In this document: in pieces, positions 26,199 through 35,868 of the stretch
Numbering within the stretch: position 1 is the first letter of the stretch
Layout: every line of letters starts with the position of its first letter
Origin: Actinomycetota bacterium
GTDB taxonomy: Bacteria > Actinomycetota > Thermoleophilia > Solirubrobacterales > Solirubrobacteraceae
Direction of reading: 5' to 3'
Length of the DNA stretch: 64,000 nt
Assembly: GCA_018268595.1 (NCBI GenBank)
Contig: JAFDWH010000019.1
Location: forward strand, 62,001 to 126,000
Made by a program: the position numbers and the translations under genes
Notes under the pieces: generated by a model
Told to the model about the DNA's origin: nothing
Database searches by the model: none
Seen by the model: the letters and a program-made list of their open reading frames with translations, nothing else

Positions 26199-26927
26199 GT
26201 GACCCCCACCCCGATCGTGACCGCCGTGGACCTGCGCCGCCGCTTCGGCGAGGGGGAGGCGGCCGTGGACGCGCTCGACGGCGTCTCGCTCGAGCTGCCG
26301 CAGGGGGCCTTCACGGCGATCATGGGCCCGTCGGGGTCCGGCAAGTCGACGCTGATGCACTGCCTCGCCGGCCTCGACAAGCCGACCGGCGGCAGCGTCT
26401 CGATCGACGGCGTCGACCTCAGCACGCTCGACGACAAGAAGCTCACCGAGCTGCGCCGCGACAAGGTCGGCTTCATCTTCCAGTCATTCAACCTGCTGCC
26501 GGTGCTGACGGCGCAGGAGAACATCGAGCTGCCGCTGAAGATCGCCGGGCGCGACGTCGACGCCGCGTGGCGCGACCGGCTGATCGACACGGTCGGCCTG
26601 CGCGACCGGCTGACGCACCACCCGTCGGAGCTGTCGGGCGGCCAGCAGCAGCGCGTCGCGGTGGCGCGCGCGCTGATCTCGAAGCCGGCGGTCGTGTTCG
26701 CCGACGAGCCGACCGGCAACCTCGACTCGCAGTCGAGCGCCGAGGTGCTGCGGCTGCTGCGCCAGTCGGTCGACGAGCTCGGCCAGACGGTCGTGATGGT
26801 CACGCACGAGGCGAACGCGGCGGCGATCGCCGACCGCATCCTCGTGCTGGCCGACGGCAAGATCGTGCACGACGGCCACGCCGGCTCCGCTGACGAGGTC
26901 CACGACCTCATGCGGACGGTCGGCTGA
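26199..26927 (+). CDS. ABC transporter ATP-binding protein (MacB/LolD type)
   Basis: This nucleotide-binding subunit has 242 residues. Walker A is MGPSGSGKSTLMHCLAGLD, the Q-loop FIFQSFNLLPVLTAQENI, the signature LSGGQQQRVAVARAL, Walker B VVFADEPTGNLDS, and the H-loop His is in VTHEANAAA. GTG 26199 has GAAAGGA upstream. The stop overlaps the permease ATG. MacB-type pairs act as mechanotransmitters or exporters from the outer face of the membrane; the substrate here is unknown. Confidence 0.93.
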   Translation: MTPTPIVTAVDLRRRFGEGEAAVDALDGVSLELPQGAFTAIMGPSGSGKSTLMHCLAGLDKPTGGSVSIDGVDLSTLDDKKLTELRRDKVGFIFQSFNLLPVLTAQENIELPLKIAGRDVDAAWRDRLIDTVGLRDRLTHHPSELSGGQQQRVAVARALISKPAVVFADEPTGNLDSQSSAEVLRLLRQSVDELGQTVVMVTHEANAAAIADRILVLADGKIVHDGHAGSADEVHDLMRTVG

Positions 26928-29491
26928 TGCTCGCGCTCTCGCTGCGGGGCATCGCGACACGCAAGCTGCGCACCGCGCTGACGGCGTTCGCAGTCGTCCT
27001 CGGCGTCGCGCTCGTGTCGGGCACGTACCTGCTGACGGACACGATCAACCACGCCTTCGACGAGGTCTTCCAGACGGCCAACAAGAGCGTCGACGTCGTC
27101 GTCACGCCGGCCAGACTGTTCGGCACGGGCAACGACCAGGCGTCCGTCGCGCCGAATCCGCTGCCCGCGTCGGTGCTCGACCAGGTGCGCCGCGTCCCGG
27201 GCGTCGCGTTCGCGTCCGGCGCGGTGCAGGGCATCGGCCAGATCTACGACAAGCACGACAAGCCGATCGTCACGAGCGGCCCGCCGATGTTCATCTTCGA
27301 CGTGCCGGCCAAGCGCTTCGACCCCTTCGTGTACGTCGACGGGCACGCGCCCCGCACGGCGGGCGAGGTCGCGCTCGACAAGTTCAGCGCCGACAAGGCC
27401 GGCTTCAAGCTCGGCGACAGCGTGCGGCTCTCCGGCGAGGGACCGCAGGAGCGCTTCAGACTCGTCGGGATCGCGAAGTTCGGCGACGCCAACTCGCTCG
27501 GCGGCGCCGCCATCTCGCTCGTGACGCGGCCGGTCGCCGAGCGCCTGCTCAACAGACACGACGAGTTCACGACGATCGACGTCGCCGCCGAGCCCGGCAC
27601 CACGCCGGACCAGCTCGCCGCGGCGATCCGCGCGGTGCTGCCGGCGAGAGTCGCGACGGTGCGCACCGGCCAGCAGCAGGCGAGATCGGACTCGCAGGAC
27701 ATCAAGGACAACCTCAAGTTCCTGCGCACGTTCCTGTTCGTGTTCGCGGGGATCGCGCTGTTCGTCGGCGCCTTCCTGATCGCCAACACGTTCTCGATCA
27801 CGGTCGCCCAGCGCGTGCGCGAGTTCGCGCTGCTGCGGATCATCGGCGCGAACCGCCGGCAGGTGCTGCGCGCGGTGATCGGCGAGGCGCTGCTGATCGG
27901 GCTGGCGGGGTCGCTCGTCGGCCTGCTCGCCGGCTTCGTGATCGCCCCCGGGCTGAAGGGGCTGTTCAAGGCGCTCGGCGCGGACCTGCCGTCGGCCGGC
28001 ACCGTGATCGAGTCGCGCACGGTGATCGTGTCGCTGCTGATCGGGACGGTCATCACGCTCCTCTCGGCGCTGGCGCCGGCGCTGCGCGCGACGCGCGTCC
28101 CGCCGATGGCGGCGCTGCAAGCGGCCGCGAGCCTGCCGCGCGGGCGCACGGCGCGCTGGCGCACGCCGCTGGCGGGCGCCGTCGCGCTGCTCGGCGTCGT
28201 GCTGGTGCTGCTCGGCCTGTTCGGCTCGGCGAGCGGCGGCGGCGCCGCCGGCCTCGTCGGCGCCGGCGCGGCGGTGATCTTCATCGGCGTCGGGCTGCTC
28301 GCCGCGCACATCGTCAAGCCGTTGTCGCTCGCGGTCGGGCTGCCGGTCGAGCGCCTCCGCGGCGTGTCGGGCCGGCTCGCGCGCGAGAACGCCTCGCGCA
28401 ACCCGCGCCGCACGGCGTCGACGTCCGCCGCGCTGATGATCGGCGTCGCGTTCGTCGCGTTCGTGACGATCTTCGCCGCGGGCCTGAAGGCGTCGATCGC
28501 AGACGCCGTGAACGTCGGCCTGAAAGGCCAGTTGATCGTGCAGACGAGCAACTTCCAGCCGGTCCCGGCGTCCGCCTCCAGAGCCCTCGCCGGGGTGCCG
28601 GGCGTCGGCACCGTGTCGGGCATCCGCTTCACGAAGGCGATCGTCGCCGGCAAGGGCAGACCGACCGTCACCGGCGTCGACCCCGCGACGATCGACGACG
28701 TCTTCAAGGTCGACTGGAAGCAGGGCTCGACCGCCACGCTGGCCGGGCTCGCGCCCGGCCAGGCGGTCGTCTCGAAGAGATGGGCGGACGGCAACGGCGT
28801 GCGCGTCGGGCAGCGACTCGCGCTCACCTCGCCGACCGGCGCGCACCTGACCGCAACCGTCACGGGCATCTACGACGACAAGGCGAACCTGCTCGCGGAC
28901 CTGACGGTGCCGAACGCCGTCGTCGTGCGGGACTTCAACGTTCCCGGCAGCGCCTTCCTGATGGCGACGACCGTCCCGGGCCTCGACGTGAAGGCGGTCA
29001 GAACGCGCGCCGAGCGGATCATGAGAGCGGCGTACCCGAGCCTCAAGGTGCAGACCGAGAGCGAGTTCGTCGCCGACCAGAAGGGCCAGGTCAACAGACT
29101 GCTCGCGCTCGTCTACGTGCTGCTCGCGCTGACGCTGCTGATCGCGCTGTTCGGGATCCTCAACACGCTGTTCCTGACGATCCACGAGCGCACACGCGAG
29201 CTGGGCATGCTGCGCGCGATCGGCACCTCGCGCAGGCAGGTCAAGCAGATGGTGCGCTGGGAGGCGGTGATCACCGCGCAGATCGGCGCGGTGCTCGGCG
29301 TCGTGCTGGGCGCGGTCTTCGCCGTGCTGGTGACGATCCCGCTCGAGAGCGAGGGCTTCACGATCTCGATCCCGATCGTGCAGCTCGTGGTCCTGCTGCT
29401 GCTCGCCGCCCTCTTCGGCGTCGTCGCCGCGATCTGGCCCGCGCGCCGCGCCGCGCGGCTCGACGTGCTGCAGGCGCTCGCGTACGAGTAA
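26927..29491 (+). CDS. ABC transporter permease with two FtsX domains
   Basis: The protein has 854 residues. An N-terminal helix (about 15-40) precedes a large extracellular MacB-like domain. The first FtsX domain is at about 265-400 and includes VREFALLRIIGANRRQVLRAV. A linker membrane pair follows (about 420-470), then a second extracellular domain and the second FtsX domain at about 720-850, with TRELGMLRAIGTSRRQVKQMV. Such duplicated permeases are common in actinobacteria. The gene starts inside the ATPase stop (TGATG). Unusually many AGA arginine codons are used. Confidence 0.92.
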   Translation: MLALSLRGIATRKLRTALTAFAVVLGVALVSGTYLLTDTINHAFDEVFQTANKSVDVVVTPARLFGTGNDQASVAPNPLPASVLDQVRRVPGVAFASGAVQGIGQIYDKHDKPIVTSGPPMFIFDVPAKRFDPFVYVDGHAPRTAGEVALDKFSADKAGFKLGDSVRLSGEGPQERFRLVGIAKFGDANSLGGAAISLVTRPVAERLLNRHDEFTTIDVAAEPGTTPDQLAAAIRAVLPARVATVRTGQQQARSDSQDIKDNLKFLRTFLFVFAGIALFVGAFLIANTFSITVAQRVREFALLRIIGANRRQVLRAVIGEALLIGLAGSLVGLLAGFVIAPGLKGLFKALGADLPSAGTVIESRTVIVSLLIGTVITLLSALAPALRATRVPPMAALQAAASLPRGRTARWRTPLAGAVALLGVVLVLLGLFGSASGGGAAGLVGAGAAVIFIGVGLLAAHIVKPLSLAVGLPVERLRGVSGRLARENASRNPRRTASTSAALMIGVAFVAFVTIFAAGLKASIADAVNVGLKGQLIVQTSNFQPVPASASRALAGVPGVGTVSGIRFTKAIVAGKGRPTVTGVDPATIDDVFKVDWKQGSTATLAGLAPGQAVVSKRWADGNGVRVGQRLALTSPTGAHLTATVTGIYDDKANLLADLTVPNAVVVRDFNVPGSAFLMATTVPGLDVKAVRTRAERIMRAAYPSLKVQTESEFVADQKGQVNRLLALVYVLLALTLLIALFGILNTLFLTIHERTRELGMLRAIGTSRRQVKQMVRWEAVITAQIGAVLGVVLGAVFAVLVTIPLESEGFTISIPIVQLVVLLLLAALFGVVAAIWPARRAARLDVLQALAYE

Positions 29492-29503
29492 GCGTTCTCT
29501 CCG

Positions 29504-29526
29504 CCGGGCGGCTTCGAGCCGCTCGG
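29504..29526 (+). terminator. Strong GC hairpin after the ABC permease
   Basis: CCGGGCGGC (29504-29512) pairs with GCCGCTCGG (29518-29526) around a TTCGA loop: nine base pairs including one G-U. No U-run follows, as is usual for terminator hairpins in GC-rich actinobacteria. Confidence 0.55.
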
Positions 29527-29648
29527 CGACGGGCGGCCCTGTCCTGGCTGGCCGACCGGCCGGCAATTCAACGCCGGCGTCCTTGATGTTGAGAAGTCGT
29601 TATGCGCTCGATCGCCTGGATTGGCGCTTTTCCGACGAGCGTTGGCCT

Positions 29649-29702
29649 AAATCAAATTTGGACGAATTGATTTGACAAACCGTCCGCTACGCCGCTTAGG
29701 AT
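29649..29702 (+). promoter_or_regulatory. Promoter and operator of the RHS gene in an AT-rich island
   Basis: The 29585-29720 stretch is much AT-richer than its surroundings. TTGACA (29672-29677) and TAGGAT (29697-29702) are 19 bases apart, or 18 if TTAGGA is used. An inverted repeat AAATCAA (29649-29655) with TTGATTT (29667-29673) overlaps the -35, a good position for a repressor. The untranslated leader would be about 50 bases and ends in the ribosome-binding site GAGGAG (29747-29752). Confidence 0.5.
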
Positions 29703-29757
29703 TCCCTTAGCAATCAACGCTCGTGCGGGTCGCGCGCGGGCCGATCGAGGAGTGCGA

Positions 29758-32700
29758 ATGGGGACCACCGTGCACCGGCGGCTGCGGCTGCTCATGCTTG
29801 CAATCGCGGTCGCGCTGGCAGGCGCGGCAGCATGGGCGCTGGCCGGCGGGCGCGGAGACGCGTCCGCCGCGGATCCAGGCGGCGGGCCGCCGCGCATGGA
29901 CGTCACCGCGCCGTTCCGCGGCGGGCATGAGATCCCCAGCCTGCGCACGGCCAATTCGCGCACGTACGTCGCGCCGAACGGCATGCACGTCGCGCGCGTC
30001 TCGGCAGGGCCGGTCAACTTCAAGGACGCCGACGGCAACTGGCAGCCGATCGACCCGCGCCTCGAGCGCGAGGGGTCGAGCTGGGTCAATCGCGCCAACG
30101 CGTTCCAGATCCAGATCCCGACCAGCCTCGGCGACGGCCCGGTGCGCGTCGCGCGCCACGGTCGCTGGATCGCGATGCGCCTGCGCGGCGACGACGTCCC
30201 CGCGACGGTCGACGGCTCCTCGGCCACCTTCAGCGGCGTCGCCGACGGCGTCACCGCCCGCTGGACCTCGCAGGCCCAGCAGCTCAAGGAGGACCTCGTG
30301 CTGGCCGACGCTGGCGCGCCGGCCTCCTACCTCTTCGACGTCTCGCTCAGCGACGGGCTGTTGCTGCGCGACGCGGCCGACGGCAGCGTCGAGGCGGTCG
30401 GCCCGCACGGCGGCGTCGCGTTCACGCTCGCCGCGCCGTTCGCGGTCGACGCCTCCGGCGACCGCGCCCCGGACGGCGCGGTGACGATGCGCGCACAGCG
30501 CGACGGCGCCGACTGGGTCGTGCGCGTCGCCGTCGCGCCGCGCTGGCTGCGCGCCGACGACCGCGCCTTCCCGGTCACGATCGACCCGAGCGTCTACGCC
30601 TACCCGGTCGGCGACTGCACGATCGACCAGGAGACGCCGACGACGGCCAACTGCAGCTCCACGACGCTGACAGTCGGACACGAGAACGGCACGACGCTGC
30701 ACGACCACCGCGCGCTGCTGTGGTTCGACGTCGCCAACGCCGTCCCGAGTGCCGCGAACGTGCTGTCGGCCACGCTGTGGGCGCACGCCAGCGCGAAGTC
30801 CGGCACGAGCACGTCGCCGATCGACGCGTACCGCGTCACACGCGACTGGTCGGCCGACGTGACCTGGAACAACGCGGACAGAGCGACGAGCTGGACGAGC
30901 GCCGGCGGCGACGTCGCCGCCAGCCCCGAGGACACCTCCGCGGCGCCGGTCGTCAACGACTGGACCGGCTGGAACGTCACCGACCTCGTGCGCGAGTGGC
31001 TCGACGGCAGCTACCCCGACTACGGGGTGCTGCTGAAGGACCAGGGCTCCGCCAGCGTCAACGCGACGAGATTCGACTCGAACGAGGTCCTCGGCGGCTC
31101 GACGCGGCCCGGGATCGACATCACCTACTTCCCGCGCACCGGGCGGCAGGACGACTACACGTTCGACACGCAGGCGCTGTCGGACCGTCAGACGCTGTCC
31201 GTCAACCCCGCCGGCGGCAACATGCTGCTGAGCTCGCGCGACCTCGAGATCAGAGGCACCGGCCTCGACCTGTCGCTCGAGCGCGCGTTCAACTCGACCG
31301 ACGACTGGACCGGCGCGCTCGGCTTCGGCAATCGCCTGTCGGTCGGCACGGACGTGACGCTGCTCGAGTGCGACAGCACCGAGTCGATGTGCTTCTACGG
31401 CCCGAGCGGCACGCACGTGCGCTTCAAGAAGCTCGCCGACGGCAGCTTCGAGGCGCCGCCGGGAGCGAACGCGAGACTCGTCAGAAACAGAGACGGCAGC
31501 TACGCGCTGACGTTCCTGCGCAGCGGCCTCGTCTACAGATTCTTCTCCGGCCAGAACACGTTCGTGACCGACATCGTCGACCCGAACGGCAACACGCTGC
31601 ACTTCGACTACACGTCGAGCCGCCTGTCCCAGATCGTCGACTCGCAGGGCCGCAGAATCGCGGTCAGCCGCAACGGCTCGGGCGACATCACGCAGATCCA
31701 GGATCCGAGCGGGCGGGCGTGGAGATACGGCTACTCGCTGACCGGGCGCAAGCTCACGTCGGTGACCGACCCGGAGGGGAACGTCACGCAGTACCAGTTC
31801 GACAGAAGCGACAACATCGACCTCATCACCGACGCGCGCGGCAACGCGATCCACGTCGCGTACGACGGCTCGGACCGCGTGACGAGCGTCACGCGCACGG
31901 TCGACGGCGGCTCGAACGACGTCGTCACGTCGTTCGCGTACAGCAGCGCGAGTAGCCCGTGCGGCGCGAGAGGCGACGTCGGCAAGACGGTCGTCACGAA
32001 CCCGCGCAGCAAGACGACGACGTACTGCTGGAACGCGCTCGGCCAGGTCACCAGCACGTTCGACGCGCTCGGGCGCAAGACGACGCAGTCGTTCACGAGC
32101 AACCTCGACCACAACCAGATGACCGACTACGCGGACACCGCGAACCCGGCGACGACGGACCTCGACTACAACGCCAACAACGACCTCACCAGAGCGGCGC
32201 AGCCGTCGGGCGAGCAGCAGACGGTGTCGTACTGGTCGGCGGCGAGCAACACGAACGACCCGCTGCGCGACCACCGCGTGCAGAGCACCACGGACGCGAA
32301 CGGCGTCGACCAGTACTTCGACTACGACAATGCCGGCAACCTGACGTCGGTGAAGGACGACACGACGACGCCGCGCAACCAGGCGACGTTGACGTACAAC
32401 GGCAACGGCACGCTCGCCTCGTTCACCGACGGCGAGTCACACAGAACGTCGTTCTCGTACGACGCCAGCGGCAACCTCAGAGAGGTCACGCCGCCGAGCG
32501 TCAGCTCACCCGGGACGCTGGGCACCACGCAGTACACGTACGACTCGCTCAGCCGCGTCGACACCGTCACAGACGGCCGCGGGGAGACGCTCACGTACAG
32601 CTACGACGGGCTCGACCGGATCACGAGAGTCGAGGCGGAGGACGGGAGCTGGATCGCGTACACGTACGACGCGAACGGCAACCTGGCCACGCGCGAGGAC

Positions 32701-34149
32701 TCCGGCGGGTCGAGAACGAGCTACACGTACGACAAGCTCAACCGGCAGACCGAAGAGGACCTGCCTGGAGCGGCCTACAACCAGTACGGCTACGACAAGA
32801 ACGGCAACGTCACGAGCATCATCGACCAGTCCGGCACGGTCACGTACGGCTACGACGACGTCGACCGCGTGACCTCGACCGTCTCCCCGAAGCCGGGCGG
32901 CGGCACCGACACCGTCACGTACTCCTACACCGACCCGGACGCGAGAAGCGCGGTCACGGTGCGCACGGCGACGCTGCCGGGCTCGACGACCCAGCGAGTC
33001 GAGCGCGACCTGTCCGGCAAGATCACCGACGTGCTGCTGAAGGACAGATCGAGCGCGACGTTGCAGGAGCGCAGCTACAGCTACCTCAACGGCTCGACGC
33101 AGACCGATCTCGTGCAGACGATGCTCGACGAGGCCGGCAACAGAACGACGTACACCTACGCCGACAGAACGGAGAACAGCGGCCGCCTGCTGAAGGCGCG
33201 CACGGAGGACGGATCGAGTGCGCTCGTGACCGAGTACCGCTACGCCTACGACAAGGCCGGCAACCGCCTCACGCGCGAAGTCGAGACCGGCAGAGGCACG
33301 ACCACCACGACGTACGCGTACAACGCGGCCAACCAGCTGTGCTGGCGCTACGTCGGCACATCCTCGAACGACTGCGCGACCGCCCCCGGCGGCGCGACGA
33401 CGTTCACCTACGACGCCGCCGGCCAGCAGCTCACCGGCGACAACACGCTCACGTGGGACCGCTACGGCCGGCTCGCGAGCGTCGACAGAACGAGCCTCGG
33501 CTTCTTGTCGCGCACGAACGATGCCCTCAGCGCCTTCGGCTCGACCGCGCTGCAGGACAACGCGCTCGGCTTCAGCCGCAGCGATGACGGCAGAACGGTC
33601 ACGAGCATCGTGCGCGACCCCAACACCAACGCGGTCGTGAGCCAGAACGACGGCACGAACAAGCGCTGGTACACCGGGGACAACGTCGGCTCGACGATCG
33701 GCCTCACGGACGACACCGGAGCGCTGGTTCGCACGTACGGCTACGACCCCGACGGGACCTCGACCACCAGCGGAAGCGGCCCCGTCGCGCTCGCCGGCTT
33801 CGCCGGCGGCCAGTCGGTCGGCTCGAGCGGGCTCTACCACTTCGGCGCCCGCTTCTACGATCCGCGGACCGGGCGCTGGACCTCGATCGACCCGCTCCGC
33901 CACGACTCGGATCTGACGCAGGCGAACCTGTACGGCTACGTCGGCCAGAACCCGATGAACCTCGTGGACCCAACCGGAGCCGGCCTCTTCCGCTGGATCG
34001 AGAAGATCGCGGTCAAGGTCGGGCTGCGCGGCGGCGGTGGGGTCATGTACGCCGCTTGCTACGGCTGGACGATCTCCAAGAAGGGCGTCAACGTGCACAA
34101 CGCGATCCTGACCGGCGTGCAGTGCTCGCCGATCGGGTTCTTCTTCTAG
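29758..34149 (+). CDS. Secreted WapA-like RHS/YD-repeat protein (putative polymorphic toxin)
   Basis: The protein has 1463 residues. A signal peptide (basic start, hydrophobic LLMLAIAVALAGAAAWALA, cleavage near ASA) leads to a domain with VNFKDADGNWQPIDPRL. A DNRLRE-type domain follows at about residues 282-455 (VTDLVREWLDGSYPDYGVLLKD). Many YD repeats lie between about 560 and 1290 (YTYDANGNLATRED, YGYDKNGNVTSI). The RHS core starts near 1359 (FGARFYDPRTGRWTSIDPL and YGYVGQNPMNLVDPTG). Only about 55 hydrophobic residues remain after DPTGA, an unrecognised tip. The architecture is like Bacillus WapA contact-dependent toxins. ATG 29758 follows GAGGAG. AGA codons are very frequent. Confidence 0.88.
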   Translation: MGTTVHRRLRLLMLAIAVALAGAAAWALAGGRGDASAADPGGGPPRMDVTAPFRGGHEIPSLRTANSRTYVAPNGMHVARVSAGPVNFKDADGNWQPIDPRLEREGSSWVNRANAFQIQIPTSLGDGPVRVARHGRWIAMRLRGDDVPATVDGSSATFSGVADGVTARWTSQAQQLKEDLVLADAGAPASYLFDVSLSDGLLLRDAADGSVEAVGPHGGVAFTLAAPFAVDASGDRAPDGAVTMRAQRDGADWVVRVAVAPRWLRADDRAFPVTIDPSVYAYPVGDCTIDQETPTTANCSSTTLTVGHENGTTLHDHRALLWFDVANAVPSAANVLSATLWAHASAKSGTSTSPIDAYRVTRDWSADVTWNNADRATSWTSAGGDVAASPEDTSAAPVVNDWTGWNVTDLVREWLDGSYPDYGVLLKDQGSASVNATRFDSNEVLGGSTRPGIDITYFPRTGRQDDYTFDTQALSDRQTLSVNPAGGNMLLSSRDLEIRGTGLDLSLERAFNSTDDWTGALGFGNRLSVGTDVTLLECDSTESMCFYGPSGTHVRFKKLADGSFEAPPGANARLVRNRDGSYALTFLRSGLVYRFFSGQNTFVTDIVDPNGNTLHFDYTSSRLSQIVDSQGRRIAVSRNGSGDITQIQDPSGRAWRYGYSLTGRKLTSVTDPEGNVTQYQFDRSDNIDLITDARGNAIHVAYDGSDRVTSVTRTVDGGSNDVVTSFAYSSASSPCGARGDVGKTVVTNPRSKTTTYCWNALGQVTSTFDALGRKTTQSFTSNLDHNQMTDYADTANPATTDLDYNANNDLTRAAQPSGEQQTVSYWSAASNTNDPLRDHRVQSTTDANGVDQYFDYDNAGNLTSVKDDTTTPRNQATLTYNGNGTLASFTDGESHRTSFSYDASGNLREVTPPSVSSPGTLGTTQYTYDSLSRVDTVTDGRGETLTYSYDGLDRITRVEAEDGSWIAYTYDANGNLATREDSGGSRTSYTYDKLNRQTEEDLPGAAYNQYGYDKNGNVTSIIDQSGTVTYGYDDVDRVTSTVSPKPGGGTDTVTYSYTDPDARSAVTVRTATLPGSTTQRVERDLSGKITDVLLKDRSSATLQERSYSYLNGSTQTDLVQTMLDEAGNRTTYTYADRTENSGRLLKARTEDGSSALVTEYRYAYDKAGNRLTREVETGRGTTTTTYAYNAANQLCWRYVGTSSNDCATAPGGATTFTYDAAGQQLTGDNTLTWDRYGRLASVDRTSLGFLSRTNDALSAFGSTALQDNALGFSRSDDGRTVTSIVRDPNTNAVVSQNDGTNKRWYTGDNVGSTIGLTDDTGALVRTYGYDPDGTSTTSGSGPVALAGFAGGQSVGSSGLYHFGARFYDPRTGRWTSIDPLRHDSDLTQANLYGYVGQNPMNLVDPTGAGLFRWIEKIAVKVGLRGGGGVMYAACYGWTISKKGVNVHNAILTGVQCSPIGFFF

Positions 34150-34150
34150 C

Positions 34151-34486
34151 GTGAGGGCCACGCGGCGAGCGGTCGAGCATGTTCCGGCCTGCGTCCTGAC
34201 GCAGGGCTACGTGCTCGGCCTGCTCGCCGCACGGCTGCTGGGAGATCCGGAGACGCAGCTCGCGCCGCTGTTGGCGTCGATCCTCGTCTCGTGCCTCGGC
34301 CTCGGCCTCGTGCTGATGCGCCGCAGGCAGGCCGGGGAGATCCTCGGCATCCTGTTCGTCGTCGCCGGCGCGGTCGCCGTGGTGCCGCTCCCGACGCCGG
34401 CGCGACTCGCGATCGTCCTGGTGGCGCCGGCGACGCTCGTCTACCTGGCGTGCGACCGGCGACCGGAGACCGGCGGCCAGCCCTAA
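34151..34486 (+). CDS. Small membrane protein, candidate immunity partner of the RHS protein
   Basis: The protein has 111 residues and three or four hydrophobic segments, including YVLGLLAARLLG, LLASILVSCLGLGLVLM, ILGILFVVAGAVAVVPL and LAIVLVAPATLVYLA. GTG 34151 is one base after the RHS stop. Immunity genes of polymorphic toxins usually sit exactly there, and a membrane immunity protein would suit a membrane-active tip. No family is recognised and no direct evidence of immunity exists. Its TAA overlaps the stop of the convergent flippase gene. Confidence 0.6.
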   Translation: MRATRRAVEHVPACVLTQGYVLGLLAARLLGDPETQLAPLLASILVSCLGLGLVLMRRRQAGEILGILFVVAGAVAVVPLPTPARLAIVLVAPATLVYLACDRRPETGGQP

Positions 34487-35868
34487 CCGCGCCGGTACAA
34501 CCCCAGCAAGAGACCGCTGAGCAGGAACGTCGCGCCGAAGTAGCCGGTCTCGACGCGCAGCACCTCGTCGGCGACGATCGGGGAGAGCATCCAGGCGACG
34601 AACAGGGCCGCGCTCAGCAGCCACGCCACCGCCGCGAGGGCGGCGCGGTTGCGGGCGAGGGCGGCCTGGTTGAGCGTGCCGGCGATCAGGTGGAAGCCCA
34701 TCCCGATCGCGACGAGCGCGAGCCCGCCGCGCTGGTACGTGAAGCCCTTGTCGCCCAGCACGGCGGTCATCACGGCCGGGCCGATCGCGAGCAGGCCGAG
34801 TGCGCAGGCGCCCGCGAAGCCGGCGATCGCGAGCACCGTCTTGCGCACCGCCGCGGCGAACTCGTGCTCGCTGCCCTGCGCGGTCATCGCCGTGAGGTGG
34901 GGGAGGATCGAGGTCTGGATCGCCTGGAACAGCTGCAGCGGCGCGCGCACGATCATCAGCACGTTGAAGACGAAGCCGGCGAGCGCGGCCGTCGTCTTGG
35001 CATTGACGATCAGCACCGCGGCGTTCATCAGCGCCTGCTCGGCGAGCATGATCGCGAAAACGGCGACCGCGAAGCGCGAGCCGCGCGCGATCGAGAGGTC
35101 GGCGACCGCCTCCTCGACGTCCGCGTGCGCCGGGCCCTCGCCCGCCGCGTCGATCACCGGCGCTTCGCGCTCGGAGACGGACGGGCGGTGCGTCTGCGCC
35201 TGCACATGCCCGAACGCGAACGGCACGACCACGAGCGAGACGAACGGCGCGACCGCCATGCCGGTCGCGATCGCCGTCTGGCCGGACGTGATCCCGATCA
35301 CGGCCGCGACGGCGAACAGGAAGCGCGAGGTCGACTCGAGGAACACGAGCCCGCCGTAGAGGCCGAAGCGCTGGTGCCCGGCGAGCCAGCCGCGCGCGAA
35401 GTAGCTGCCGGCGTAGGCCAGCACGCCGACGACGAGGATCCAGTAGAGCGCGCTCTGGCCGCTGAACAGGTGCGCCTCGATGCGCGGCCGCAGCGGCAGC
35501 ACGACGGCCAGGAACAGCAGCGCGAACGTGAGCTGGATCGTCGCCGGCACGCGCAGCGGATGGCCCTCCAGCCCGCGCGCGCGGCGGTCGGCGATCGTGC
35601 GCGAGAGCAGCTGCTCGATCGGCCGGTAGATCACGCACAGGATCACGTACATGACCGACCACAGCAGGCTCACCTGCCCGTAGGCGGTCGAGTCGAGCTG
35701 ATGGCTCGCGAGCGCGAGGTAGAGGAACGTGAAGATGCCGGTCGAGGCGATCCCGACCGTCAGGATGCGCGCGCCGGAGCCGTACGAGCGCGCGCCGCCC
35801 CCGTCGGGCGCGGCGGCCGGCCGGCCGGCGGCGTCCGCGCTCGTCGAGCTAGGTGCCGAGCCGGACAA
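34483..35868 (-). CDS. Polysaccharide flippase-like membrane protein (MATE/Wzx superfamily)
   Basis: The protein has 461 residues and about 12-14 membrane helices, with a first segment ILTVGIASTGIFTFLYLALASHQL and a WSVMYVILCVIYRPIEQLLSR loop. A long cytoplasmic loop rich in acidic residues splits the two halves near residue 215-250. It resembles lipid-linked oligosaccharide flippases. The only start found is TTG 35868, which overlaps the upstream methyltransferase gene by 20 bases; a shorter form is possible. With its neighbours it probably exports a cell-surface glycan. Confidence 0.75.
   Translation of the reverse strand: MSGSAPSSTSADAAGRPAAAPDGGGARSYGSGARILTVGIASTGIFTFLYLALASHQLDSTAYGQVSLLWSVMYVILCVIYRPIEQLLSRTIADRRARGLEGHPLRVPATIQLTFALLFLAVVLPLRPRIEAHLFSGQSALYWILVVGVLAYAGSYFARGWLAGHQRFGLYGGLVFLESTSRFLFAVAAVIGITSGQTAIATGMAVAPFVSLVVVPFAFGHVQAQTHRPSVSEREAPVIDAAGEGPAHADVEEAVADLSIARGSRFAVAVFAIMLAEQALMNAAVLIVNAKTTAALAGFVFNVLMIVRAPLQLFQAIQTSILPHLTAMTAQGSEHEFAAAVRKTVLAIAGFAGACALGLLAIGPAVMTAVLGDKGFTYQRGGLALVAIGMGFHLIAGTLNQAALARNRAALAAVAWLLSAALFVAWMLSPIVADEVLRVETGYFGATFLLSGLLLGLYRRG

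Noticed and set aside
26042-29566. 1174-residue open frame on the minus strand opposite the ABC exporter genes
   Set aside because: It is the antisense shadow of the well-supported ATPase and permease. Its translation is Arg/Ala/Asp-rich without motifs, typical of reverse frames in GC-rich DNA.
29492-29757. Small ORF in the spacer before the RHS gene
   Set aside because: No frame with a start, ribosome-binding site and sensible length was found; the spacer holds a terminator hairpin and the AT-rich promoter only.
29707-34161. Two long minus-strand frames opposite the RHS gene
   Set aside because: They show Val/Arg-rich repeats mirroring the YD repeats and no known motif. The plus strand has a signal peptide, a ribosome-binding site and RHS core motifs.
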